NCBI GenBank assembly: GCA_963676865.2
Contig: CAXXSS010000004.1
Span: forward strand, 124,001 to 188,000
Reading direction: 5' to 3'
DNA: 64,000 bases
From: JAAYUD01 sp963676865
GTDB lineage: Bacteria; Bacteroidota; Bacteroidia; Bacteroidales; Bacteroidaceae
This document shows, piece after piece, positions 44,156 through 54,900 of the stretch. Both the position numbers and the translations under genes were made by a program. Each line of letters begins with the position of its first letter. The first letter of the stretch is position 1. The notes below the pieces were generated by a model. The model saw only the letters and a list, made by a program, of their open reading frames with translations. It had not been told where the DNA came from and did not search any database.

Positions 44156-45379
44156 TTATTTTGTTTTTGCTATTAATTGGGGATATTTGTAGGCAAAGAT
44201 GCCAATAATCGTAAAACAAAGGAATGGAATGATAAAGCCAATGTTGATTGATTCTTCTCCTATCAGTCCCATTAACCATGGAGCTATAGCTCCTCCAACA
44301 ATAGACATGATGAGAAAAGATGATGCTCTTTTGGTGTCTTTCCCTAAGTTTATAATGGACATGGAGAAGATGGTAGGAAACATGATCGATTCGAAAAAGT
44401 AACAGATAAAAAGAGCTATGAGTGAAACCCATCCTACATTTATGATGACTAGTATCATACAACAGAATGCACCAATAGAAAAGATAAAAAGTAAGGTGGA
44501 AGCTTTGATTAAGCTTAATAACCAGCTTCCGAGGAAACGACCGATCATGAATAGTCCCATACCGCCAAAGGAGAGTAGCAATCCCGCTTCTTTCGGACTG
44601 AAAGAAATGGTCGACTCAGTAGCGTAGTTGATGAAGAAGCTATTAATTCCCGTTTGAGCTGCTACATATAAAAATAAGGCAAATAGACCGAAAATGAAAT
44701 GTGGATGTTGCCATAAACTGTTATTTGTGTCGTCGTCTTTTGAGATCCGTTCTTCTTTATCTTCTTTTTCCTCTTTTATTTCAGGGAGCTTGGCGCATAC
44801 AAAGAGAAGGGCTACTACTAAGACCACAATCCCGATTCCCATATATGGAATTGCTAGATTGTCGATGTTCTTAGAGTCGGATAGAATGATAAGGCTACCT
44901 GCCAGTGGGCCGCACATCCAGCCGAATCCATTAAATGCTTGAGCAAAGTTTAATCGGCTTGAACCGTATTTCGGATCTCCCAAAACTGTAACATATGGAT
45001 TTGCTGCCGTTTCCAAGCATGTAAGTCCACATCCTATAATGAATAAGCAAAGGAGGAAAAAAGGGAACGATTCTAATTTGCAACCGGGTATAAATAAAAA
45101 GGCTCCGAAAGCATAAATCAATAGTCCTATAATGACGCCTTTGCGGTAACCCATCTTTTTTGTTATATATCCGGCAGGTAATGCCATCAAGAAGTATCCT
45201 CCGTATACCATCATTTGTACTAAAGCTGATTTTGCTTTAGTCATTTGGAAGACTATCTGGAAGTCTTTGTTCAATACATCCAGAATACTATGGGCGAATC
45301 CCCACAAAAAAAATAGCGACGTCACCAATATGAAAGGATATAGATAAGAACGCCCGTCTTTTGTTTTTACTATTTTCAT
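44156..45379 (-). CDS. fucP: FucP-like sugar MFS transporter
   Basis: A 407-residue major-facilitator protein with about twelve spans. The N-terminal LFFLWGFAHSILDVLNKDFQ and the family pattern CGLTCLETAANPYVTVLG near residue 119 match L-fucose/proton symporters of the FHS family. A charged loop rich in E and K separates the two halves (about 205-220). Set between fkp and gmd, it would bring in free L-fucose for Fkp. Confidence 0.88.
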   Translation of the reverse strand: MKIVKTKDGRSYLYPFILVTSLFFLWGFAHSILDVLNKDFQIVFQMTKAKSALVQMMVYGGYFLMALPAGYITKKMGYRKGVIIGLLIYAFGAFLFIPGCKLESFPFFLLCLFIIGCGLTCLETAANPYVTVLGDPKYGSSRLNFAQAFNGFGWMCGPLAGSLIILSDSKNIDNLAIPYMGIGIVVLVVALLFVCAKLPEIKEEKEDKEERISKDDDTNNSLWQHPHFIFGLFALFLYVAAQTGINSFFINYATESTISFSPKEAGLLLSFGGMGLFMIGRFLGSWLLSLIKASTLLFIFSIGAFCCMILVIINVGWVSLIALFICYFFESIMFPTIFSMSIINLGKDTKRASSFLIMSIVGGAIAPWLMGLIGEESINIGFIIPFLCFTIIGIFAYKYPQLIAKTK

Positions 45380-45386
45380 GGTCGTA

Positions 45387-48239
45387 TCAACTTCTCGACA
45401 CTTGGAATCCTTTGTTGGATAGTGTCATGTTTACAAATCTGGCACGTTCGTTTGGAGCATGCTCTGATAATATCTTTTTGATCTGTTGTGCTGCTTGAGG
45501 GTCTTTGGCTACCATATATAAATACCCGCCACCACCTGCTCCAGGGAGTTTGTATCCCAAACAATAATCTTTTATTTGATTAATAAGAGCTTCTATGGCA
45601 GGAGGATTCGTTCCGCGATCCAGTTGTTTGTTTTGTTGCCATGTTTGGTATACAAGCTTCCCATATTCGTTAAAATCATTTTTGAGAATAGCCTCATTCA
45701 TGCAAAGGGCATGATGTTTCATTTCACTGAGTAGCCTTAAATGATAGCTTGAATTAAGAAACATCGAACGGACTATTTCCTCTAGAATGTTTTTTGCTGT
45801 TCGGGTTATGCCTGTATAGTATAATAGATGGCAATCTTTGTATTCGGAAGAGGTGAACAAATCTGTCGGTAACCAACGTGCCAATGGATTTTGATTAAAT
45901 CCCGAATCTGATTGCAATAGTTTTATTCCTTGCAATACTCCTCCGTATTGATCTTGCCAACCTCCGCCGGTAGTAAGCAATTGCTCCAACACTAACGTAC
46001 GTTTGCATATCTCATTCTTATCCCATTCTAACCCGCAGAAGTCGTTGAGGGCGCCGAGTACTGTCGATGCCAATATCGAACTTGTTCCAAGACCTGAACC
46101 TGCAGGTATTGCTGCAAGTAATGTTATTTCAATCCCTGCTCCAAAGTCTTTGAGCTGATCCTCAAGGGTGGCATATCTTTTAAATGCAACTAATAACGAA
46201 AATCCCGCTAATACTAAAGCAGCTTTAGGAATAGAAAAGGGTGATCTCACTTTCTTATAATCCATTAGCTCTTCATAGGTCGAGACAATTTCTGTAGCTC
46301 CCATGTCTATGGAACGCAATAAGATATGTTTTGCGGTTGTCGGCTTTATATAGACTTGCAATGGAGGCTGTCCGTTTAGTTCGATAGCAAAATTAACTAC
46401 ATTTCCTCCGGCATAGAGCGAGTAGGGTGGGGTATCTGTCCAGCCTCCTGCTACATCAATTCTTACAGGACATCTTCCCCAGACGATCTGGTCTGAATAT
46501 ACATTCAGATGCGGGGTACTGTCTTTACCAGATAATTCACCCATAAGTCCCTCGCGTAGCAGACCGAAAGCTGTTTCTTGCTCTTTTATAGCAGCTTTGT
46601 CTCCTTTTAATTGATAGATGTACGAGCGAAGCATTCGGTTGTGTATCTTTATCATGGGAGATGCGTTTTCATCCAATATATCTGGAATTGGAAGATTCAA
46701 ACGACTATATTCTTGTGCTGCATCGGCCAAATCGAGTTGATAAAATATACTTTTTTCATAGTTTTTAGCTAACCCTATCCAATTCTCCTTTCTATATGAT
46801 TCTCGTTGTTCATATAGTCTTGCAAGGTTAGCTTGATTGGATAGTTCGTCGGCAGAAAGTTTTTCTGATTTTATCCATAATTCTTTTCCCTTTTTCAAAT
46901 CGGGCTCAGAGATCATCCATCTGAATAGCAGTTCCAATTCTTCAATTGATTCTGTTACGGGAAATAATTTTGTCGATTGAAGATCCGAAGTGTTTCCTTC
47001 AAGTTCTTCTAGCTTTATACTACGTTCTTCAAGCCAAGTGGTTATAGATTTGTTTAGATAGATCGTCTTTTCGTTCGAAACATTGCCTTTAAACATATCA
47101 AAAAAACCATAAGGGCGAGCGGCAAATTCTTTTTGGGCAATGGGAACAACGTCTATACAAATATTGTCTGGTAATGATATGTCCCAATTATTGGGAGGAA
47201 CACAAGTGATGACTTGGCAAGACCCCAATTTCCATTTTTTGCCTATATAACTGTTCTCTATCCAAATGTTTTCGTTTTTATTGGAGAATGTGAAATCAGT
47301 AATAGCATTTTGCACAAAGATTGCAGGATTGGGCTTTACTTTGTGATGCATTATCTTGCGTTGGTCACATTCTTTATTTTGAATAGTCAATGTCGAAGAT
47401 AATAGTTCTTTGCTCGTACCATAATGGTAAAATTCTCCACCTTGTAGTGGTAAAATAGCAACAGATAGTTTATTTAATTCTGTATCGGCTATTTGCGGGT
47501 GTTTGCCTAATGCCAATCCGTATTCGGAATATAAGTCATAATAGCCTATCTCTTTCGAAGCGTTTGAATAAGAATGGTTTCTTAGCACTTCCATAGCTCT
47601 ATCACTAAGTAACCATATACCTATATCCATTAAATAAAGATGTATTTTCGATAATGTTTCTAGCGTTTCAATATTCGGCTTTTGTAACATGTAATCCAAC
47701 TCCTCAGAGTTAGACCTTTTCATTACAAATACACCATGATTGGTTGCGAGTGCTGGATTGGTCCATAGACCATAGCAGACGATATCGACGTCAGGAATAT
47801 CTTGTAGAGATTTATCTGTCCTGATATATACGTCACCGCTAGCTATTAATGTATGAATTTTGTCTGGTGTTTTTTTTAGTATTTCTTCATAAAGAGGCAA
47901 TTGTAAGGATAGTAAATTTTGTCCCAATCGTTGTCCTCTCTCCCAATCAAAGACGGGTATTGGTGTCAGGACTTTGCCTGATGGGGCATAAGCAGGCAAT
48001 CTCCTACTTTGTCCTCCTGCATGAAGTAATATCCTTTTTTCTTTGCTAATCCATTCACTAAAAGGTCTTGTATCGTTTTCCTTTTTCTTGCAAGCATCAA
48101 GTAGCCATGTTGTTCCTCCTCCCGAACCAAGTTTGGTACCTATGGGGTCAGACGAACAAAAATAGTTATCAGTATTTACTTTTTCTAGTTGATAAAAACT
48201 ATCTAGCAGATTGGGTGGCAACGATAATAGTGTTTTCAA
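45387..48239 (-). CDS. fkp: Bifunctional L-fucokinase / GDP-L-fucose pyrophosphorylase
   Basis: A 950-residue enzyme that makes GDP-L-fucose from free fucose in two steps. The N-terminal pyrophosphorylase part shows GSGGGTTWLL near residue 37 and LLHAGGQSRRLPAYAPSGK near 70. The C-terminal GHMP-kinase part shows GRCPVRIDVAGGWTDTPP near 590, IPAGSGLGTSSILAS near 710 and PGAGGGGYLY near 905. The length matches Fkp of Bacteroides fragilis (949). It lets the cell fucosylate its surface with host or diet fucose. Confidence 0.96.
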   Translation of the reverse strand: MKTLLSLPPNLLDSFYQLEKVNTDNYFCSSDPIGTKLGSGGGTTWLLDACKKKENDTRPFSEWISKEKRILLHAGGQSRRLPAYAPSGKVLTPIPVFDWERGQRLGQNLLSLQLPLYEEILKKTPDKIHTLIASGDVYIRTDKSLQDIPDVDIVCYGLWTNPALATNHGVFVMKRSNSEELDYMLQKPNIETLETLSKIHLYLMDIGIWLLSDRAMEVLRNHSYSNASKEIGYYDLYSEYGLALGKHPQIADTELNKLSVAILPLQGGEFYHYGTSKELLSSTLTIQNKECDQRKIMHHKVKPNPAIFVQNAITDFTFSNKNENIWIENSYIGKKWKLGSCQVITCVPPNNWDISLPDNICIDVVPIAQKEFAARPYGFFDMFKGNVSNEKTIYLNKSITTWLEERSIKLEELEGNTSDLQSTKLFPVTESIEELELLFRWMISEPDLKKGKELWIKSEKLSADELSNQANLARLYEQRESYRKENWIGLAKNYEKSIFYQLDLADAAQEYSRLNLPIPDILDENASPMIKIHNRMLRSYIYQLKGDKAAIKEQETAFGLLREGLMGELSGKDSTPHLNVYSDQIVWGRCPVRIDVAGGWTDTPPYSLYAGGNVVNFAIELNGQPPLQVYIKPTTAKHILLRSIDMGATEIVSTYEELMDYKKVRSPFSIPKAALVLAGFSLLVAFKRYATLEDQLKDFGAGIEITLLAAIPAGSGLGTSSILASTVLGALNDFCGLEWDKNEICKRTLVLEQLLTTGGGWQDQYGGVLQGIKLLQSDSGFNQNPLARWLPTDLFTSSEYKDCHLLYYTGITRTAKNILEEIVRSMFLNSSYHLRLLSEMKHHALCMNEAILKNDFNEYGKLVYQTWQQNKQLDRGTNPPAIEALINQIKDYCLGYKLPGAGGGGYLYMVAKDPQAAQQIKKILSEHAPNERARFVNMTLSNKGFQVSRS

Positions 48240-48295
48240 AGTGTTTGTCTTTATTTAGTTTATCTCATCCTTTTCGTTTTTGGCTTTTCAAAATT

Positions 48296-48353
48296 AATAA
48301 TGTGCCAATAGCCGATATGGGATTTTCCTTGTTTCGACTTTTGGCACATTATT
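48296..48353 (-). promoter_or_regulatory. Hairpin between wzc and fkp
   Basis: A 13-bp perfect stem (AATAATGTGCCAA at 48296-48308 and its complement at 48341-48353) with a 32-base loop, inside the 138-base gap between wzc and fkp. The T/A-rich ends would allow partial termination, dividing the export genes from the fucose genes. Confidence 0.5.
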
Positions 48354-48377
48354 ATTATCCATTTGAAGAGATGCTTT

Positions 48378-50879
48378 TTATTTAGTTACATCTGTGTGGC
48401 TCTTATTTTGGTTAGTTCCATTATTGGGTTTCTTGCCATTAACATCTTCCTCGAGACCATATCCGTATCCATAACCATATCCATAACGTCTACCATAACC
48501 GTTGTATCCGTATTTTCTGCCATATCCATAGTAATATCCGTACTTCTTTTGTGCAAAATCTACACCATTAATAACACAACATAGGTTAGGCAGCCTTTTT
48601 TGTCTTCTCAATTCTTCGATCAGCATGAAATCTGCTCTAGGAGTATAATCAGCTCGACAAACATATATTGATAAGTCTGCTGATTTTCCTACAAGCTGGG
48701 TATCAGAAACTAATCCTATAGGTGCTGTATCTAGGATAACGTAATCATATTTTTCTTTTAATAGATTGATCGCTTTCTGTAGTGCAGGACTATCTATTAA
48801 TTCAGTAGGGTTTGGAGGTACTGTTCCGCTAGGAAGTATATCAAGACGCTCGGCTATTTTTGATGGTTTTATGAGCGCCAATAAATCGGTTGTATTGGGG
48901 TGTGCTAAAAACTGAGTTAATCCTGTTTCGAAGTGGTGTATCTTAAAGACTTTGTTAAGTCCAGGTTTGCGGATATCCAATCCTACTATAACAACCTTTT
49001 TGCCTAGAAGTGAGAAACTGATTGCTAAATTAGTTGCGGTAAATGTTTTACCTTCACCACTAGTTGTAGAGGTGACCATAATGACTTTTTTGTCGTCACC
49101 CAACATGAATTTTAGATTAGTACGGATGCTTCGGAATGTTTCAGCCATCAAATTATTTATATTCTCTTTCACAGCAATACTTCCCTTTCGATCAGCTTCA
49201 TCAGTCAAAGCAATATCACCTATAATAGGACATTTCGTTAGCTTTTCTACATCTTCATGACCTTCAATTCTAAATCTTAATATGTCGTTAAGGTATATGC
49301 TACCGATAGGTAGAGCAACTCCTATAACCAGTGCAACTAAATAAATGATGTTACGTTTAGGTGAGATAGGTGCATCTTCGGCTAGAGCCGCATCAATAAT
49401 CTTTGCATTATTTGCTGTAGATGCCAATGCCATAGAATTTTCTTCACGCTTTTGCAGTAGCATTAAATATAGTTGAGATTTGATTTCCTGTTGCCGAGAT
49501 ATGCTTAAAAACTGGCGTTCTTGGGTAGGAGCTTTGTTAATTTTAGAGTTATATTTACTTGTTTGGGCATTAATACCTTTTTGAGTAATTGTCAATCCTT
49601 GCTCTATGGTATGTAACGTTGATCTGATGGCATCTTTAGATGCCTTAATTATCATGTCTTGGTTGGCTATTACGGGATTATTTACTGAAGAATTTCTTAT
49701 TAAACGGTTGCGCTCAATGACCAGTTTGTTGTAATTATCTATCAGAGTAGGTAGTGATTGGTCATCAGTAAGTCCTATTTGAGTAGGAAGGACTTTGTAG
49801 GTCTTGCCAGCTATTTCCTTTTTGAGGTATCTTATAATATTAAGTTTCGTAGCATTTTCTGCTTGTATTTTGTTATATTCCGAATTTTGCTGTAGTGCTA
49901 GTTCTGCATCGCTTTTTAAGTCTGTCAACCCAGACTGTCGTTTGAAATTTTCTAAGTCTTTTTCAGTGTTGAATAAATCATCATTAATTATTTTGATTCG
50001 TTCGTCAATAAATACGCGAGTCTTATTTGCTGTTTCATTTTTATCATCGTTAGCATTTTGGTTGTAAGCACCGACTAATCTATTAATGAAGTCGACAGCC
50101 CTTGCTCTCAGGTTATCTTTATAAGTTAATAAAGCAATAGTTGTTGTCTTCGAACTTGGAGTAACATCTAATTTACTGCAATAACTTTCTGCTACCTTGA
50201 TAGGATTTTGAATAATCACTTCTGTTTCTTGCGCTGTCGCTATTTTTTTTATTGTTTTAGCAGGTTTAAAACAGAATGTCCCTATGGGAGTAGGAAGGAT
50301 GCCAGGCAAACGATAAAAATGTTTATTATATTCGACGTTATTGATCATTCCTTCTACATCCATTGAACCGTTAGGGTGATATATTGTTTTAAACATTACC
50401 TTTTGCCCTAAATTTTCTGCATATATAGTTGGCAACACGACATCAAACAAACTGTCATTATAAAGTTCTATTTTTTTAACGCCTATTTTTTGATGAAAGG
50501 TGGTATATAGATTTAAATCTTCTATTACATTTTTTACCAATGTTCTTGAACGTAATACTTCAACTTCATTATCAAAATTTTGTGTCGATGAGAAGATTCC
50601 CATATCCGATAGATCCGTCGCCAACCCTGTTAAGCTATTGACGCCTTTACTATTTTTTTTATCATCTTGCCTAATTAATACCGACGCATTTATTTTGTAA
50701 ATAGGGGTAGTATAGTGAAGATACATCCATCCACAGAAAATACATATAGCAAAAGATGCTATAAACCAAGGCCAATGTAGGATGCATTTAAACAATAAGG
50801 CTTTCCAATCAAAGACTTCTTCTTCGTTTTCTGTGGTTATGCTATTTGGATTATTGTTGTTGATTTCTTTATTCATCAT
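48378..50879 (-). CDS. wzc: Wzc-like polysaccharide co-polymerase / tyrosine autokinase
   Basis: An 833-residue inner-membrane protein that controls polymer length and export. The Wzz domain lies between two spans (about residues 32-54 and 520-540), with coiled-coil in between. The cytoplasmic BY-kinase has Walker A STTSGEGKTFTATN near 605, Walker A' VVIVGLDIRKPG near 630 and Walker B DYVILDTAP near 710. The C-terminal tail holds 13 tyrosines in about 30 residues, the autophosphorylation cluster. It starts nine bases after the wza stop. Confidence 0.94.
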   Translation of the reverse strand: MMNKEINNNNPNSITTENEEEVFDWKALLFKCILHWPWFIASFAICIFCGWMYLHYTTPIYKINASVLIRQDDKKNSKGVNSLTGLATDLSDMGIFSSTQNFDNEVEVLRSRTLVKNVIEDLNLYTTFHQKIGVKKIELYNDSLFDVVLPTIYAENLGQKVMFKTIYHPNGSMDVEGMINNVEYNKHFYRLPGILPTPIGTFCFKPAKTIKKIATAQETEVIIQNPIKVAESYCSKLDVTPSSKTTTIALLTYKDNLRARAVDFINRLVGAYNQNANDDKNETANKTRVFIDERIKIINDDLFNTEKDLENFKRQSGLTDLKSDAELALQQNSEYNKIQAENATKLNIIRYLKKEIAGKTYKVLPTQIGLTDDQSLPTLIDNYNKLVIERNRLIRNSSVNNPVIANQDMIIKASKDAIRSTLHTIEQGLTITQKGINAQTSKYNSKINKAPTQERQFLSISRQQEIKSQLYLMLLQKREENSMALASTANNAKIIDAALAEDAPISPKRNIIYLVALVIGVALPIGSIYLNDILRFRIEGHEDVEKLTKCPIIGDIALTDEADRKGSIAVKENINNLMAETFRSIRTNLKFMLGDDKKVIMVTSTTSGEGKTFTATNLAISFSLLGKKVVIVGLDIRKPGLNKVFKIHHFETGLTQFLAHPNTTDLLALIKPSKIAERLDILPSGTVPPNPTELIDSPALQKAINLLKEKYDYVILDTAPIGLVSDTQLVGKSADLSIYVCRADYTPRADFMLIEELRRQKRLPNLCCVINGVDFAQKKYGYYYGYGRKYGYNGYGRRYGYGYGYGYGLEEDVNGKKPNNGTNQNKSHTDVTK

Positions 50880-50888
50880 ATTAATGTT

Positions 50889-51689
50889 TTATCTGAATAA
50901 TGCGATCATGATACTTGCTAGTGACATTAGAGAACCAACGATAGAGAACCATATCGTTGTACTTGAAGTTATGTCAGCCGTTGTTGCTTTGGCTTTATTA
51001 GGTGTCACATAGACAATATCATTTTGCTGTAAGTAATAATAAGGAGATTGTAGGATGTTAGCTTTGCTTAAATCTAGGGTAGCTACTTCTTTATGTCCTT
51101 TTGCATCCTCTCTGATGATATGAACATTCTCTCGACGACCATAAACTGTCATGTCTTTTGCTAATGCTAATGCTTCAAAGATATTTACTTTTTCATTAGT
51201 TATATTATAAGTGCCTGGAATAGCGACTTCGCCTATAACGGATATTTTAAAATTAGCAAGTCTTACTGTTACGACAGGTTCTTCCTTAATGTATGGTTTT
51301 AATTTAGATTTTACCAGACTTTCAACTTCTGTTCTAGTCATTCCACCAATGTGTAATTGCCCCAATACAGGAAAATCAATATTCCCCTTGCTGTCTACGA
51401 GATATTGCTGAAGTACAGGTTGAGTAGTTACCGCTTGATTCTGCTGCACCAAGCTAACAGCTGTTTGTACGCTTAGATTGAAAGGGACAGCTAATTCCGG
51501 ATTTGAACAAGATACGATAATACTGACCAAATCTTGTGGCATGACATGAGCTTCTTGAGGCAATATCTGGTTCTTTTCTAAGTTAAGACTGTCCAATCCC
51601 TGTAAATAAGGTATTGTTTTGTATGATTGGCACGAGTTAAAAGCTATGCAAAATAAGCTTATAAATAGAATATTTAGCTTTATTTTCAT
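50889..51689 (-). CDS. wza: Wza-like polysaccharide export lipoprotein
   Basis: A 266-residue outer-membrane lipoprotein (lipobox ending IAFNSC) with a polysaccharide-export domain (about residues 45-145) and a SLBB domain (about 150-230, ISVIGEVAIPGTYNI). The C-terminal hydrophobic stretch (IVGSLMSLASIMIALF) could be a membrane anchor. It forms the exit channel for capsule or exopolysaccharide with Wzc. First gene of the minus-strand polysaccharide/fucose cluster. A TACTTTTG -7-like element lies at 51732-51739 on the minus strand. Confidence 0.92.
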   Translation of the reverse strand: MKIKLNILFISLFCIAFNSCQSYKTIPYLQGLDSLNLEKNQILPQEAHVMPQDLVSIIVSCSNPELAVPFNLSVQTAVSLVQQNQAVTTQPVLQQYLVDSKGNIDFPVLGQLHIGGMTRTEVESLVKSKLKPYIKEEPVVTVRLANFKISVIGEVAIPGTYNITNEKVNIFEALALAKDMTVYGRRENVHIIREDAKGHKEVATLDLSKANILQSPYYYLQQNDIVYVTPNKAKATTADITSSTTIWFSIVGSLMSLASIMIALFR

Positions 51690-51731
51690 CAGTATCTCTT
51701 TTTGTTAATGACTTTTTTAATGTATTTGAGG

Positions 51732-51739
51732 CAAAAGTA
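51732..51739 (-). promoter_or_regulatory. -7 element before wza
   Basis: Reads TACTTTTG on the minus strand (TAnnTTTG), 43 bases before the wza ATG. No matching -33 and no inverted repeats of the invertible-promoter type were seen nearby. Confidence 0.4.
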
Positions 51740-51982
51740 ATAAAAAAAAGTGGCATTATAGTCATGCTTTAAATATTCTTTCTGTTTTATATTTGGTTTT
51801 GTTTAATAACAGTTGTATTCTTCGTCAACTTTGAGGCCTTATTAAAATGTCATTAATTTCTTCTTTGCTATTCGAAGTCTATATTTAATTCTTTATTTGA
51901 TGGATATCATCCTTAATGAAGGGGAGTATATAAAAATGGTGTTTAATTGTTTGTTTATTTTTATAGTTTAAAGGATATAACT

Positions 51983-54900
51983 TTATGTACTTTTGGTATA
52001 TTCAATTAAATGTTCAAAGATTTCGTTATCTTTCAAGATCTCTGGATTGCCTATCAAAAATAGTTGTTCACGAGCTCTGGTTAATGCTACATTTAGTTTT
52101 CTATCTATTATATTACCGTTTTCAACAAAAGAGTTGTTTATTAGAAAATCTAGTTGATAGTATTTATGAATAGTGAAGTCGTAAATAATAATATCTCGTT
52201 CGCTACCTTGATAACGTTCCACTGTATCTATTGTAATGCTTTGTAATTCGTCAATGTTATATTTATTAAGTTCCTTTCGTATGGTTGATATCTGGTTGCG
52301 GTAGGGAACGATAACACCTATCGTTTTATTCGCATCGAATATTTTCCTACATTTACCATAGAGGCGCCAAATGGTGTATATGATTTCAGCAACTTTTTGA
52401 GCTTCTTGTATGTTTATTTTTACAGATGGGCTGGAGTTGCCCTTAGAAGCAAAGAAACACACTCGTTGGGTAGCTATGATACTTTCTAGTTTGTTCCTTT
52501 TGTCAAATGTCGTATAATCCAGCTCTCTTTGTTGATGTTTGAGCGGTATAGGAAATAACTTATCTTCATAGAAATATTTGTTTGGAAATTGTGCTACATC
52601 AGGATGCATTCTCCCTTGTTTAGTTAGCATATAACTTATATTTGGGTTGTTTTTTTGAAACTTGATAAGTCTTTCAAACAGCGATTCACGGCAGTTTGTA
52701 ATACCTATATTTCTTAATAAGTCTTCTTTCACTTCCGATTCTCTTACCGATTGTTGTACTACAGCCGGCAATTGCTTATGGTCACCGATAAAAACAAATT
52801 TTCTTATAGCATTGCTTTCTTTGTGCTGTGCGCATATTAGCCCGAGAAGTTGTGGCTCCAATATCTGAGAAGCTTCATCGATGATGGCTAGATCAAAACA
52901 TTTTATGCTGAATATATTTAGTTTTGCGGTCAATGCAGATGTCGTGCCTACTACAATGCGTGTATTATATAGTAGTTGTTTGATGGCATCTACATTAGAA
53001 CATTCTTTTACTTTATTGCATAGCAGATCTTTTTTATACTTGGGGTCACAAGAAAGTTCGGATCCGATACGAACAAAAGACAGATGATGGGAAACCAATT
53101 TACTGCAAATCTCGTCAACGGCCCTGTTGGTAAATGACGATAATAAAACGGAAGTCCCTTCATCTATAAGGGCCTCTGTTAAAATACTGACTAAACCAAA
53201 AGATGTTTTGCCAGTTCCCGGCGGTCCAATTACCAGAAAGTAGTCACGTGCCTGTTTCGCTTTAAGTACTAATTCATTGAAAGGGCCATATTCGCCGTTC
53301 AACGTCTTATTTTTATCATATTCCGCTTGCCTTTGATTTAGCAATAGTTCTTTTCGTTCTATCCTTGCGTTAAAGAAAGAATAAAGAGATTTGTATACTG
53401 CTCCATACGATGATTCTATAAAATCATGCTCGATGGCCCATTTCCATCTTTTGTCCTTATTGAATAGTTGTTCATTTCGTTGGGGTGCTCTTAGTTTGGT
53501 AACGATTCGCTCGTGTTGTATATCTTTTACACTGCCTCTCAATACCATTGTTTGCAATGCATTAGGTTCTTGCTGTTCTATATACGGATAAATGATAACA
53601 ATATCTCCTATTCTAAAGTTTGATATATAACAATCTTCCGTTGTCGGTAATTGAAAAGTTATTTCATCGTATCCGCTATCTTGTTGCGTACCTTTTTTTT
53701 CTATGATGGATAAATTGTGATAGATATCACCTGTTTGTTTCTTTTCCTCTAGTGTGGCATTCCATATTCTCGAGAAACCCTCATTGTCATTATTCGGATT
53801 ACCTATTTTCGATAAAATAGTTTCTTTCTCTACAAAAGCAAAGAAACGTTCAAAGTATGCTTTTTCTAATTCGGTAGCTTGATGATAGGAGTCTAGTAAT
53901 TTTTTCAGTTGTGGCTGCTGATATCCTTTCCATAGTTTATCGACTTTGTGTTTCATATTTAAATATTCTGGAGTCAACTGTTCGAATATTCTTTTTACAG
54001 ACTTTTCATCAATATACGATAATTCGTTCTTTACTATTTCGTTTCTAATTCTCAACGCTTCAAAGAGTAGTTTTGGAGCGGGACCTTCTTCTATCAGTCC
54101 ATCCGGATATTTTGAATAAAGCAGAAAGCTGGCTATTTGTTCATTTTTTAATGCATAATTATAGTGCAATACAGCTTGATAAAGTAGCATCTGTATATAG
54201 TGCGCCTCCTTATGTTTTCCTGTCTTGAAATTCCGTTGTCCCGATTTTTGTTCCATCAATATTCGATAGTCTGCTTGCAGTAAATCCATACGCCCTTGTA
54301 TGCCGAGTATTTCACATAAGAATGATGGCTCTAGAATGAGTTCATCTAATTGCAAATTAGTAAGCTCCTTAAATGTCTTTGAAACGAGATTTGTCAGGTT
54401 TTCCAATTGTTGTTTGGCATTTATGTGGAAATGCTGGTTTATATCGTTACATGTCGCTAGATCCAATGCATGATTTTTGAAGAATCTTTTTACACTTTCA
54501 GCGTACTTAATAGAATCTTTTGTTCTATTATTGACCAATTCATCTAGAAGTTGACCTGCAAAATTACCGAGTAAAATGGGAGCAGATATTGCGGCTGGCT
54601 TTATTTTATTGACTAGATAATTAATAGCTGAATTGCTATATTCTGTGAAGCAGGCGGCTATTGAACTAATGTCTATCAAGTAGTCCGGTTCAAAAATCAT
54701 TAATTCAGGATAATATATTCCGTCTTCAAAAGAAGAATTTACTATGTTTATTTGGCAGTTTACCGAAAATAGATCTTCGAAATACCCCAAACTGTTTTCA
54801 GCGACGTCTTTTGTAGTGTAGTCTATTTTGATTATGTTTTGTTCGTTGATTTCACTTCTACCATACACATATTGTTCATCCCAATTTTCTACAGCTATTC

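Noticed and set aside
51690..51982. Invertible capsule promoter upstream of wza
   Set aside because: No pair of inverted repeats of suitable length flanks a promoter here, and no invertase gene is nearby.
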